From: Thamnaconus septentrionalis
Taxonomy: Eukaryota > Chordata > Actinopteri > Tetraodontiformes > Monacanthidae
Assembly (NCBI GenBank): GCA_009823395.1
Contig: CM020514.1
Coordinates: 8,532,466 to 8,596,465 of the forward strand
Direction: 5' to 3'
Length of the DNA: 64,000 bases
A program made the position numbers and the translations under genes. Below the pieces are notes generated by a model. That model was given only the letters and a program-made list of their open reading frames with translations, did no database searches and had not been told where the DNA came from. Of the stretch, positions 21,401 to 31,780 are shown one piece after another (position 1 is the first letter of the stretch; each line of letters begins with the position of its first letter).

Positions 21401-22911
21401 AGAAAACTGCACATTTAGCCCTTTGTTTGCAGCCTTCTGTAAAGGTACTCCGCAAGTTATTTGCTTTCCTGCTAAAACTGACGCTGTGGTAGACGTTTCT
21501 ATGTTTGGAAGCAGTGTTACATGGGGGTAAATATGCGGCCAGGAAGAAGTATTGATGCGTCTTTGGGACATCACACTAGCTGTGTTTCCATTAGCGCCAG
21601 AATTGCACAAAACCTAAATATCGCAATGAAAAACCTCTCAAATATCGCAAAAAGGTTTTGACGCTCTTATGAGGTGGTTTTACAGACGCATTGATGTAGA
21701 TGTATATCGCAAAAGTGTCATGGAAACACGCGTCACCGAAAGTGATGCACGGGGGTCATGTGACCAGTACACTTCAAGTGAAAATGCCACGTTCTGTTTG
21801 GACGGAGGAGGAGATGGAATATTTCTCACAAGTAATCAAAGAGAAAAATATAACAACCATTCTTGACGGCAAGCAAATGTTATTCTCGTTAAATCTCTTC
21901 CCACGACATTTCTCGAGAATTACGGCTTATGCGCTTCACACCATTCAATGGAAACGCCTGCAAATCGCAATTTTTCTTTGCCGAAATTTTAGAAATATCA
22001 CTTTAATTTTCGGGAAAACTGTCATAGAAACGCAGCTCAAGAGATGTGTGTTTTACCGCACACTTTCTGGAAAAGTGAAAAGTAAAGGATGGGCTTTTCT
22101 TATTTCTGAGGCGCTCACCGACTGCATGGAAATAAAGTTTGTGGTTGGAGATCAAATTTTAGAGAAATCGTGTGACGTGATTTTCTGCAGTTATTCATTT
22201 TGCACTTACCTTTCCTCCCCTCAACAATTTTCAGGCAACCTTGCTCAGGCAGAGCTGATTGGCCGCGAGGCTTTGAGACTCCTCCCCCACGACCCCACCA
22301 TCATGTTCTCATTGGCCAACGTCCTGGGAAAACTGGAGAAATACAAGGTTGGCATTTGCACAACATTGACCAAACATTGATCCTATACACACGTGCATTG
22401 TGTCACTCTGTATTTGTGTGGATGTTGTCACCAGGAGTCGGAGCGTTTCTTCCTGCGCGCTCTGCAGATCAGCCCAAGCTCTGCCAGTTGCCATGGCAAT
22501 TTAGGTGAGCCGGCGCCGCTTCCTGCCTGTCCCGTAGCTCAGCAGAGAGACAGCGAGGCGTCCCAGCCACTCCAAATCCTAAAGACCGTTTGTTGAAAAC
22601 ATGACAGGGTCATTTTGAAAGAAAAAAAAAACAACAACCAAAAAAGAACCTGCCTCTTCACGACTGCGCTCATTGAAATGGAACAAGAGATGGTCAACTG
22701 TGTCTCAGCTTGAACAAACGTTTTTTTTCTTTCCCTTCCTCTCTCCGTCTGTCTGTCTTCAGCTGTGCTGTACCATCGCTGGGGGAAGCTCGAGCTGGCA
22801 AAGAGACACTACGAGCTGTCTCTAAAGTTGGACCCCGAGGCTCCCGGCACCAGAGACAACTACAACATGCTGCGACGCAAACTGGACCAGCTCAAACAGC
22901 CCATGCCCTGA
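9885..22911 (+). CDS. tmtc4: TMTC4: ER transmembrane and TPR protein, 17 coding exons
   Basis: Coding exons: 9885-10049, 10671-10786, 11809-12025, 14766-14853, 15047-15147, 15456-15548, 15757-15918, 16066-16268, 17227-17401, 18856-18987, 19049-19128, 19209-19316, 19430-19571, 19715-19829, 22235-22347, 22435-22504, 22763-22911. They join in frame to 742 residues plus TGA; every intron is GT-AG. The product matches vertebrate TMTC4 end to end (human about 741 aa), for example [12 protein letters not shown] at 43-54, HPVHTES at 160-166, KEQGITVLG near 222-230 and the [11 protein letters not shown] segment near 317. TMTC proteins are known as ER membrane proteins of the GT-C type that O-mannosylate cadherins; TMTC4 is also linked to ER calcium and hearing in mammals. 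Two adjacent ATGs (9885, 9888) exist. The second has the better context (A at -3, G at +4) and would give 741 aa. Symbol recognised from sequence; orthology within the four TMTC paralogues is clear from the motifs. Confidence 0.97.
13745..14716 (-). mobile_element. Harbinger-like element in tmtc4 intron, split by an L2-like tail
   Basis: In reversed order this stretch carries the same three modules as the element at 21579-22036. The 3' terminal module is near 13760-13815 and the SANT-coding start is near 13845-13885 (CCTCCGTCCAAACATAAGG on plus). The 5' terminal module is at 14575-14716, with AAACCTCTCAAATATCGC on minus. A LINE tail lies between the second and third modules, which fits a nested insertion. 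The element is decayed. Confidence 0.5.
14222..14345 (-). mobile_element. L2-like LINE 3' end fragment
   Basis: CTTTCTTTATTGTCATTTAG followed by CACAACGAAATGTCGTTG is the reverse complement of the familiar fish LINE tail (CAACGAAAT...TGACAATAAAG). It is inserted in a tmtc4 intron. Confidence 0.6.
14766..17401 (+). other. tmtc4: tmtc4 coding exons 4-9: multi-pass membrane core and DUF1736/TMTC module
   Basis: Six exons (14766-14853, 15047-15147, 15456-15548, 15757-15918, 16066-16268, 17227-17401) encode residues 167-440. [16 protein letters not shown] starts a helix, then come KEQGITVLG and the block [19 protein letters not shown], one of the best conserved stretches of TMTC proteins. It is followed by [18 protein letters not shown] and further hydrophobic helices to about residue 430. 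DUF1736 (TMTC family domain) is expected at roughly 285-360. The introns are short (193, 308, 208, 147 and 958 nt). The 308-nt one contains a (GT)n run that stops ten bases upstream of the acceptor AG, so the polypyrimidine tract sits beside a polymorphic microsatellite. Confidence 0.93.
15406..15444. repeat. (GT)n microsatellite beside a tmtc4 acceptor
   Basis: A pure GT run ends ten bases before the acceptor AG at 15454-15455. Confidence 0.97.
18295..18738. mobile_element. MITE in tmtc4 intron with terminal inverted repeats
   Basis: The left end TTTTAAAGGTCCAATGTGTA and the reverse complement of the right end, TTTTAAAGGTCAAGCGTGTC, agree at 16 of 20 positions. The 444-bp interior has no long reading frame. 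The AAAGGTCCAATGTGTAA-type end is common in fish genomes. Superfamily not assigned. Confidence 0.6.
21409..21490 (+). mobile_element. family B MITE fragment, copy 2
   Basis: CACATTTAGCCCTTTGTTTG and CCTGCTAAAACTGACGCTGT match copy 1 (3232-3420, reverse complement). It lies immediately before the Harbinger-like element in the same tmtc4 intron. Confidence 0.45.
21579..22036 (+). mobile_element. Harbinger-like MITE with truncated SANT/Myb-like frame
   Basis: Ends GCTGTGTTTCCAT and (reverse complement) GCTGCGTTTCTAT agree at 11 of 13 positions. Inside, a frame begins [20 protein letters not shown] near 21785 and continues into [10 protein letters not shown]. It has the WT-E-E start and LDG spacing of the Myb/SANT-like DNA-binding proteins of PIF/Harbinger transposons. 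It stops being homologous after about 30 residues, so the element keeps only the start of the accessory gene. It sits in the 2.4-kb intron between TPR exons. Confidence 0.6.
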
Positions 22912-23014
22912 GGGAGCCCACCATGGCGGCAAGGGGGGTCCGAGCCTGATGTAAAACAAATTTTCACATTGTTCCGCAGCAGGCTTTCATCCCCAATTAC
23001 TGTACTGATCTGAA

Positions 23015-23020
23015 AATAAA
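23015..23020 (+). terminator. tmtc4: polyadenylation signal of tmtc4
   Basis: AATAAA lies 104 nt after the TGA, followed by a second AATAAA about 11 nt on. This implies a very short 3' UTR of about 130 nt. Confidence 0.7.
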
Positions 23021-26000
23021 AACACAACCAAATAAACAAAAAGAGGAAAACCAAAAGGATTTGTGTGTCGGGCTCAAGTTTATGAGGGAAAAAAGTCACG
23101 CGGCCCCCTGGATCTGCTCGCGGAACCTCTTTAATTGAATTTTACGGTCACGGTGGAGCAGGTGTGCCGTCCCGCCAGACGTCTGCCTGCCTGCCTGTCT
23201 GTCTGTCTGTCTGCACCGCCTTGTTTGCGCCGCCTTGCGCATGTGGAACTGATCCGCCCGTGAACTCCATCTGTTTTCATCTGTGACCCCGGTGTTGTGT
23301 CAGCTGGACGCGCGGCATTGCGGATCCCCGAGAATCCTTTTGAAAGAATTTATTTAATTTGGCTCGTCTTCAGCGGTTCCAAATGTTCGATCCTCGGAAG
23401 CTGCAAAAAGTTTTTGTTGTTGACCCGGCAGTCGGCAGACCGTCCCACGTTATGTGAAATTCACTTAACTGGTTTTTGAACAGTGGCGTCTCGAGCCTCT
23501 CAGTAAATAATACAGTAACAAGATCAAAGACCATATTTTCATTTAAGGTTAATTAACTGCTTTTTATAATCTGGACTGTACAAGTATATTTTTCCTCCAT
23601 TCAACAATTAACCTTTTTCTTAGATTTCAAATGAAGATTGTCAACATCCCTTTGTGACCTCACAAAGGGCACCAACACCTCACCTTGTTTTTTTTTCTAT
23701 TTTAGGGCTGAATAAAAAAATCTCAGGTTTATTTTTATTTATCTCTTCTTTTTTTTTTTTTCCTTCCCCCCCCCCAATTTTTGTCCTTTTCCTTGGCCTC
23801 TGGTGGGATGGCACGGACTTTGAAAAGCAGCTCGCCCTCCTGAGGCCTCTGGAGTTAATGGCTAAAATGCCGCCTGCACTCAGAAGTTTCCTCTGAAGTG
23901 TCCAGAAGGCGGCCGGGGGGTCGGCAGGGACAGGAAAGCAGCACGCGGCGCCGTAGGAAAACAGGGCCGTGGCCGCGGGGGCCCTTCAAAGGGCCGCAGC
24001 CGCGGCCTCCCCGGGGGCGCTGGCGGGGGGGCCAAGGGGCGCACACGTGCACACGCGGGTCCGCTCCTCTTGAAGAACGCCCGGCGAGGGAGGCGGAGGA
24101 GGGGGGGGAAAAAGGTGACCCCGGTGCGAAACATCAGTCAACAAGTGTTTGCCCCGGGGGGGTCAAAGGTCAGAGCGCTTCTATTTTCTCACCTGCTTCC
24201 TCCGGCTCGCCGGGGGGAAACTTTTGAAGCCGGCTGGTACGGCCGCCAAGTTTGTTTACACGTACAGTACAATGCGGCGGCGGGCGCTTTGATGCTCGCA
24301 AGATGTTACTGATACGCCCCGACGGGGGCGGTCGGGGGTGGGGGGGCGGCAAACGCGACCGTCCGTGTCCTTTTTTGTCCGAGCGACCTGGCAAAGTGAG
24401 CGGCTTTATCACATTAAGAGATTTCCTTGTTACTCAAGCTGCTTGTTTTTTATTTGGGCTGCTTTGATGTGCGGCGGACGCGTCTGGAAGGAACAACAAA
24501 TACGCTCGGCGCATTGTGGGTTCGGAGAGATGAAACCTGTTTCAACAAGGCTTGTGTAAAAAAAGAGAAAACAGAGGTGGTGGGGTCGGGGGGAGGCTAT
24601 GGGAGGGGGGGCAAAAATAGTGACATTGGAGGAGAAGCTTTTTCTTTTCGGTCGTCCAGCTTCCCTTGGCCTCTCTTGACTTACCCTGCCATCCTTCCAC
24701 TGGCTGCACCCTCCTCCTCCTCCCCCAAACCCCTCGCCGAGCACCCTGCCGCATCAGCTGCTGCTTTTCCTATCATTATCATTCTTTGATCACCTTTCAT
24801 TATCATAAAATATGTGAGTATTAAAGGGACGGATCCGGCCGACATCTTCATTATCCATTCTGACTGACCAGAAAAAAAAACAAAAAAACACCCCCGCTGT
24901 CCCAGGGAGTGAGGTTAATAAAAGATAGGATGGCGAGGCCCTTATGAAGTCCTCCTCCTTGTTCTGTTCCGCTCGGCTCTTACCTGCTCGGGTGATGAAA
25001 CCGACCCCCTCGGAAGGAGCTTCCGCCGGGCTGCAGACGGGGGGTTGGATTCCTGAACCGCCTCTCGTCTTTCGTGCCAAATTCGAGCAGAATCCTGAGG
25101 AGAGAGCGGCAGAGAGAGATGGTATAAATAAGTAAGCAAGTAAAAAATGGAAGTCCGTTTCCAAGCCGATATCCAAACCCAACCCATAACCACCCCTCCT
25201 CCTCTACCCCCTCCCCAAAAATACAAAAAATAAAACAGAAAACAACAGTTTTCTTACATGTCGAGATTTCACTTTCTATCACCTTTTTTGTTTTTTTAAT
25301 GCTAAGCCGTCACAGAACAGTCCAGATTGTGAATTTCAAGCTTATCTGTGACTTTTTTTTTTACGCCCCGAAAAATAACATACAATATAGTATGTTGTTT
25401 TGTGTTTTTTTCAATTTTCAGACATGTTGAGTTTTTTTTCTTCAACCTCTCCGTTTCATGCGAAGCTTCGTTAGGACGGTCATTTCAATGAGTTTCAGGC
25501 TAATAAAATGATTTGTTTTTCCTATTTCTTTACAGCCTATACTACTCAAAACATTCCTCCCAGTGAGTTTCAGCTAAATTGGAGGCTGAACTTTTTTTTT
25601 TTTTTGACGAAAACCATTTTGACCGCGCAGTCACTAAGAAAGAAGTGAACCACTGAGGCCGTCACACTGTGGAGGTGAACAACACTGACTCCCGACTAAC
25701 TGATCATGGGATCAAACAACATGTGTGTCTGTGCGTCTGAGCCTGACCGAGAGCGATAGAAGGCAAAATCTCGCTGTGTCCAAAAATCGAGAAAAGAAAT
25801 TCAAAAATTTTGGGGGGTGGAGTCAAAACTTTTAAAGACTAAGATGAGCCCTTAAAACCTGAACCCTAATCCCAACCCCTCTTTGAAACCACAGGTGGGC
25901 TTTTTTTTTTGCACCTGATAAGCGCTGAGCAGACCTCCTAAACCAAATATTGCTTCGAAAAAACCTGCAAAAAAGGGTTTATTAAAGCTTTAATGTGCAG

Positions 26001-26148
26001 AAATTTAATGTCGGTGTTGTTTCCTCTTACTGGGCCTGTGGTATCACACAATCGGAGACGCGTGGCTGACATGATGTTTAATTCTGGGATGCTTAAATGA
26101 GCAATTTTACTGTACTTTTGCGGTACACAGAAAGGGGAGGGGGGTCTG

Positions 26149-26149
<1 letters not shown>
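23021..26149. other. downstream intergenic DNA with GC-rich block
   Basis: No gene. It contains a (CCTG)(TCTG)n run near 23185-23213, a CTTTGTGACCTCACAAAG palindrome near 23650 (family B end motif), and a CpG-rich block around 23900-24330 with a nested hairpin. G-rich runs occur to 24360. AT-richer unique DNA follows. Long open frames in the GC block lack any domain. Confidence 0.5.

Positions 26150-26194
<45 letters not shown>
26150..26194. repeat. (CA)n microsatellite
   Basis: About 22 CA units. Confidence 0.97.
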
Positions 26195-26196
<2 letters not shown>

Positions 26197-29100
26197 TAAG
26201 ACCCCTATTTGAGCGACTTCTCATCAATGTGACAGGACGTGATCAAGGGCGGCCCTGTGATGTGTCCGCTGGGCCTCCGGAGGGCCGCGCCACCCCCCCC
26301 ACCACAACAATCCTAATGGGCTCTGATGTGCGCCTCCATCTTGCCTGTCTCATCGACGTAAATACCGCCGGTTTGAACCCCTCCCCCGCCCGCCCGCCCG
26401 GCCCTTTTCCACCAATGCCGGCCCCTCCCTCGCTTCCTCAGAAAAACAGGCGGGTTCAGAGGTCAGGCCCGGCGGAGTGATCATTAGAATGGCAGCCCCT
26501 TATTAGAGGAGCAGCTTGTCTGACAAGGCGGCCGCGTCCCGAAGAGGGAAGCCCCCACCTCTGCCCCCCACCACCCACTTCACTGTCCGCTCCGTCTATA
26601 TCACATTACATGACACGCGACGTCGGGACGGACGCTACCAGCGCCGCCGCCACTCCGAGGGGCCACCAGGGCACCGCGGCTTTTTCAGAGGGGCTCCGCC
26701 CGCCTGTCACCGCTCCGTCCGTCTGGCTCCGATGCGCTCTGTCATTTTAAGGAGGGCTACTGTCACCGGCTATCGGGACCGCTGGGGATCAGGGGGGGGT
26801 CCTACATGCCTTGGCATTTTTCTTTTTTTTTGGTTTGTTTTTTCTCGGCGGCAGGATCGGTGGCCGGTGATTAATAGTTCAGAGATGGACTCTAACGTAT
26901 CCGGCGTGGCCAGATGCTAGCCAGGGCTTTTTCTTCTTCTTTTTTTCTCGGTGAACTGATATAATGGACTCGGTGTGCCAATTTGGCTCCCTTACAAAGA
27001 ACTGGAAGTTCCCCAAGATTGATTCTGTTTCTGTGTAGCAGTGCCCTGCGGGCTGAATGTTGAGGGAGCGCTCTTGCGAGAAATGTTGGGGCGTATTATC
27101 GACGGCGGGCGAGGAAAAAGCGCTAAATTATCTTGGATGTACAGTGACGAGAGAGAGAGAAAAATAAATGAACAGAGCTCAGGTACGAGTGATCATTTTT
27201 GTGGGACGGTTTAGCCAAAGAGGTGTTTGCCTGATGGAAAAGGGGGCGCTCAGGATCACTTCCAGCGGGATTTCCCTCCCAGGCTGTTTTGCAAAACAAA
27301 ACGAAGCAGCCGAGACCCTTTATTGAGGAGAGAGGGGGGGGGAGAAAAAATATAGCGCAGCGAGATGGAAATTTATTAACTGGCAACCAGTTAATGTGTG
27401 CATTATTCATTTCTGGCGAGCATGAAAAATGATCTAAAGAGGTCTGAAATTGCAGGCGTGCAAGGCTGACTGCACAGTGGCTGCGCTCGCTGGCTCGTTT
27501 CATCCTCTTACTACGGGGGGCGGCGGGGAGGTGGAGCAGCTCTCCTCCCCTCCGTCCCCCTGACCCCACCCCCCCTCCACCCTTCTTCTTCGTTTTTTTT
27601 TTTTTTTTTCTGGACAGTGCAGTGGAGCTTTCCAGTAACAGCTGTGCTTCTCTCACGAGGGGGCGGCAGCAGCACTGGGAGAGAGGCTGCTTGGGACAGA
27701 TGGACCTGCCCGGCGCCACCTCCCACCACAGCTTCTCTTATTAAAAATAGATCCGCGGCCACTATCGATGTGTTTAGTCGAGTAGGTGCGACCGAGTCAG
27801 GGGGTTGGGGGGGCGGTGGTGGGAAAGTGGGCGGGGCCACTTTCCCTGTCTTAAGGGAACGGTGGAGTTCCGTGATGCTTCAAGAAGCGGAGTTGCATTT
27901 TTCTTTCCGCTTTCTTCCCGTTAGCGTGCAGCTAGCACGTCTCAAATCGCTGTTTTTTGTTTTTGTTTTTACAAGTCGGTAGTATTGCGCAGCACTTTTC
28001 AACTTCTTGTTCTACAATTTTTTTTCCGGCAGATCATTTTATTGACGTAAAAAAAAATCCTATATGTGCGCGCAGATAAAACGAGGAAGGACCTCGGCTA
28101 GCTCGTGGAGGCCGGCTTTAGCTAGCATACCTAGCGCACAAGTGCGTCGACAACACGGAGCTCATGAGGGTGCGAAATGGCCGTCATTCCGTAAAACGTG
28201 TGGCTGTCATTCTGCTTTGACTGCGTGACTGTTTGTTTGTCCTCAGTGTTTAGCATTTAGCTCAGAAACTAGCTCGCTGCCCGCTCGGACTTTCCTCCTC
28301 TCCTCTGGCTGCGCGGCGGCGGCCAGGAGTCGGTGCCAGCGGCATATGGCTTTCCGCGGCGCTAAACATTCATACAAAAGACAGGCCCATCAGTCACGGC
28401 GGCGGCCGGACGAGGGGGGAGAGACGAACGGCGTTCAGGACTCACCTGCTGTTAAAACATTACCTCCTCGCGCAGCGATCGCGGCCCTCGTGTACGCTCG
28501 TCACGCACGCCGTGGTTATAGCAAATAATAAATACGCCTCTTAAAGCCGCTGCACCGTGGCCGGGGTCAGGCCTTGGTAGACCAATTAATGGCGAGCATC
28601 TGCCGCTGCAGAGGGGAGCGCGAGCGAGAAGGAACTCGCGAGCCATTTTAAAGGAGGAAAGCTGCTTCCTGCTTGCTCCGACGCTTCCCCCCCCATCGCA
28701 AGAGCGAGCGTGGAATGGGTCTCTTCGATTAGAGCAAATTAATCCGTTCTACAGGGATTCTTTTTCTGGTTCTCTGGTTGAAACCGGCACGCCTTTGTTC
28801 TTCCTTCAGCCCCAGTGTTTTTTCTGCCAAATTTAACAGAAGGCTCGGAGGGTAACAGGGGTCCAGCCCAGTATCACCTTCTGGAGCAGAGCAACTAGCA
28901 GAGAAAGACAATCAGCCCTGAACCCTGCTGTCTGCGGCACAAAGTGAAAGGACTCTAATTGGGCTTTTTTTTTTTTTTTTTTTTTACGCCGCATTTTCCT
29001 GCAGGACTGCTGGATCATGAAAAAGCAATTAAACCTCAGAGCTGCAATTCATTCATTCCCCCATTTTCAAGCCTTTCATCAGGGAGAGACAAATTTCAAA

Positions 29101-30138
29101 TCACTTATGTGAGTCAAGACTCGCCGCTTTTGTCATTTTCTGTGCTGTGGTTTTTGTCTTTAATGCGTGTGAGAGAGAGCAGCTGTCTGCTTTGAGGATC
29201 CTTTCACATGTTTGGGCGAATGAGAATATCGTTTGCAGACCATAAAGAGAGAAAGGTTCTCTTTGAAAATAACTTTAACTGGTAAAGCATTTTTTTTAAT
29301 ATATATTTTTACTGTGATACATTTAGAGGTAAAGCTCTGCATTCTTTTTGTTAAACGTACTGACAGTGGTGGAGAGGTTGCAGTTCTCCATCTTTCGTCT
29401 AGAGGCAGCGCTGCCCACAAAACCCAAATCTCAGCACTGCAGTGCACTCAAGTCAACACAGGCCATACACTGTATACTTATTCATTATATGAGTTTTATT
29501 TTTCCTTTTTTAAAAAAAATCCAAACAAATTAGGGGAGTGGCTTGTCAAAAATAATATGTCAGTAATTCATACTTACGTAGAGCTTTAAGGTTGAACCTA
29601 AATGTGTTTTAGACAGTTTTGTGATTTTTAACTTGTACTGATGCTGAGTTTGCAAGATTGAGTGAATTAATTCTATAATTTCAGTGCAGAATGTTTTTCT
29701 AGTTGTGGAAAAAAACAATCTGTTGAACACGATCCACAAGCATCCTGGAATCAAATTGACAATTAAATGAATGAATAAGTTGCTGTCTGCGTGGAGCGAG
29801 CACTTAAATGCAGCTGGGGATGCAAAATATCATTTAATCCCCTGTCTTTCATGACAATCATAAAAAAACAAATACAGTTGCAGCACCTGCACTGACAAAT
29901 GATTTAGTGTTGTGATCAAGTGCAATAACTAAAAGTCAGAATATGCAGCGTTAACGGCCGGAAATCGTCCATGATTTGCCCAAGGTTGACTGGCCACATT
30001 TTTTTTTTTTTTTTAAATCTGAGCGTCGCCCAGCAGCCGCTAAACCCTGCGGTCGCCACCGTCCACACATGGTGAATTAGGGCCGTCCATGTTCTCTATT
30101 CAGGGGCTGGACACAGAGCGGGACACTGGTGGGTGTAA

Positions 30139-30139
<1 letters not shown>
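26195..30139. other. gene-free DNA, candidate regulatory blocks and CpG-rich stretch
   Basis: No convincing exon. Unique, non-repetitive blocks include 26465-26530 (CTTGTCTGACAAG, paired SOX-type cores, and TTATTAGAGG), 27360-27490 (paired MYB-type TAACTGG cores), and a CpG-rich stretch at 27780-28640 with a GC box (GGGCGGGGCC near 27829) and GCTAGC repeats. The last could be a promoter of an unseen transcript. Functions are inferred from composition. Confidence 0.3.
27375..27395. promoter_or_regulatory. symmetrical MYB/CP2-like motif pair
   Basis: ATTAACTGG and CCAGTTAAT form perfect 9-bp arms around CAA. TAACTG is the MYB core; paired AACTGG/CCAGTT also resembles grainyhead/CP2 sites. It stands in a repeat-free AT-rich block next to ATTATTCATTTC. 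Confidence 0.25.

Positions 30140-30174
<35 letters not shown>
30140..30174. repeat. (CA)n microsatellite
   Basis: About 17 units; an A-rich then (GA)n tract follows at 30308-30345. Confidence 0.95.
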
Positions 30175-30177
<3 letters not shown>

Positions 30178-31254
30178 CAGACTCTGCAGCGGAGTTGGCT
30201 TTGTGTGCCCTTTTTGTTTTTTTTTCCTCCCAGCGTGCACAAAGTGATCAACTATCACACCCCAGACGGTGACATGTCAACATGAAATACCTTCATTTGC
30301 ATCAGCGTTTAAAAAAAAAAAAAAAAGAAGAGAGAGAGAGAAAGAAAAAGGAAAAGTCCTGACTCCTTGTTATGCCAGCCTCCCACCAGCGTCTCCATAA
30401 AATTCACTTTAGCCGCGGGGGTCCTGAGACCCTGCTAAATGCTGCCCCAATACGGCTGTCAACAGTCCGTCAATCACGCGCAAATCCTCCTGATTAAAGC
30501 AAGCATCGCGAGGACCAAACGGAAGCGGTCGAATTAAGGTCCGGACTTGTCCGATTTGCAGTAGTACGTCTTCATGTGACTTCACGTCATGCAAAATTTC
30601 ACAATTTTAACACGTTCCGTTTCTGGGAAATTTGGAAAAAGTCCAAGTGCACCGGGGAGAACCTGTCCTGGCCCCCTTTGATTTGAAAATTTCAGGGCCC
30701 GAATTTTGTTTTTTTGCAACACACAGCAAAATGAAGAGTTGCAAAATGTATCTCATAAATAGATTTAAAAAAAATCTTTAGCAGAATGAAACCACTTTTT
30801 AAAAAATTCCCCTGCTTTGCCGACTTTGGTGATCCGGCCCCGGAAAACGACGGGAAAAGGAGACTTTTCACCCTTCTTTATCTACACGCACAATAAGTGG
30901 ACACGTCGCACCGACCTGGCCGCCCCCGCTAAGCGCACGCTACTGTAAGCGGGGCGGCCAAAAGCCTCAGTCAGACCAGACAGGGCTGAGTGAAAAGGGC
31001 GGGTCGGGGGAGACGAGGCCCGGCGGACAGATAAGAGGCGAGCGCTAATCTGACGCGGGGTAGCCGATACAGGCCCTGGAACCGCACTTAAATCCCGGGA
31101 GGGTTTTTTTCCGGGCAGGGTCCCGAGGAGGAAGGGCTTTAACTTAAAGCCCCTTTTCAGCGCGCTGAATGTGTTTTTGTAATTAAACCCACACAATTAA
31201 CACTGACAAGCGCGGGTCACAGAGGGCGCCACTCGGATGGACTTTGGGCGGCTG

Positions 31255-31287
<33 letters not shown>

Positions 31288-31600
31288 GGGGGGAGGAGAG
31301 GACGGAGCGGCGGAAGAGTGAAAGGAGCGGCGGCTGAATGGAGGGAGAGGGCCGAGAGAGTTGACCTCCAGACCGCAGTGTTTACTCTGCGACTGTGTTC
31401 CAGATCTGAAGGGGGAGGGGGGGAGGTGGAGGGAGAGGGGGGGAATCCAGTCCAGTCCAGTCCCCCCCCCCGCACACACACACCCCCGACATCAAAGGGG
31501 CTCCGGAGCTGTCGGAGCAAAGCTTTTAGTCGCTGCTTAAAGCCCGACATTAAGTGAGTCGGAGCAGCTGCGGCAATATTTTTCGCTAGGAAACGCAGGG
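30175..31600. other. gene-free DNA with A24-G14 homopolymer junction
   Basis: No gene seen. At 31256-31279 a run of 24 A is followed directly by 14 G (31280-31293), then purine-rich DNA to about 31345. The G run could form a quadruplex or reflect an old poly-A insertion. Confidence 0.6.
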
Positions 31601-31780
31601 CTGCACAGGGCTGCACAGGGCTGCACAGGGCTGCACAGGGCTGCACAGGGCTACACAGGGCTGCACAGGGCTGCACAGGGCTGCACAGGGCTACACAGGG
31701 CTGCACAGGGCTGCACAGGGCTACACAGGGCTACACAGGGCTGCACAGGGCTACACAGGGCTACACAGGGCTGCACAGGG
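31601..31780. repeat. 10-bp minisatellite, 18 units
   Basis: Eighteen head-to-tail copies of CTGCACAGGG, six of which carry CTACACAGGG. The array has no other variants and no spacer, so it is young or kept homogeneous. It is flanked by related degenerate units (CGCAGGG before, CTGCGGG after). Because the unit is 10 bp without stops, it creates long spurious open frames on the minus strand. Confidence 0.97.

Larger units (their letters stand above)
18856..22911 (+). other. tmtc4: tmtc4 coding exons 10-17: last helix and TPR array
   Basis: Exons from 18856 to 22911 encode residues 441-742. After a last hydrophobic stretch (441-455) and the CPLNAKVHYN linker, seven TPR units of about 34 residues follow (about 485-725). 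Each shows the W/L-G-A/F-A-P spacing, for example [40 protein letters not shown] and [19 protein letters not shown]. The C-terminus is short, lysine/arginine-rich and ends in PMP. TPRs of TMTC proteins are thought to face the ER lumen and bind partners. Intron sizes here are 61, 80, 113, 143, 2405, 87 and 258 nt, much smaller than in the membrane half except for one repeat-filled 2.4-kb intron. Confidence 0.95.

Noticed and set aside
27123..27719. 198-codon minus-strand frame
   Set aside because: Contains poly-lysine/poly-glycine from homopolymers and no conserved domain; the DNA looks regulatory.
31197..31706. 169-codon minus-strand frame over the minisatellite
   Set aside because: It is open only because the 10-bp unit contains no stop in three frames; the protein would be a QPCAALCSPV repeat artefact.
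31601..31780. Regular repeat array resembling a CRISPR locus
   Set aside because: Head-to-tail units with no spacers, in vertebrate DNA; a minisatellite.
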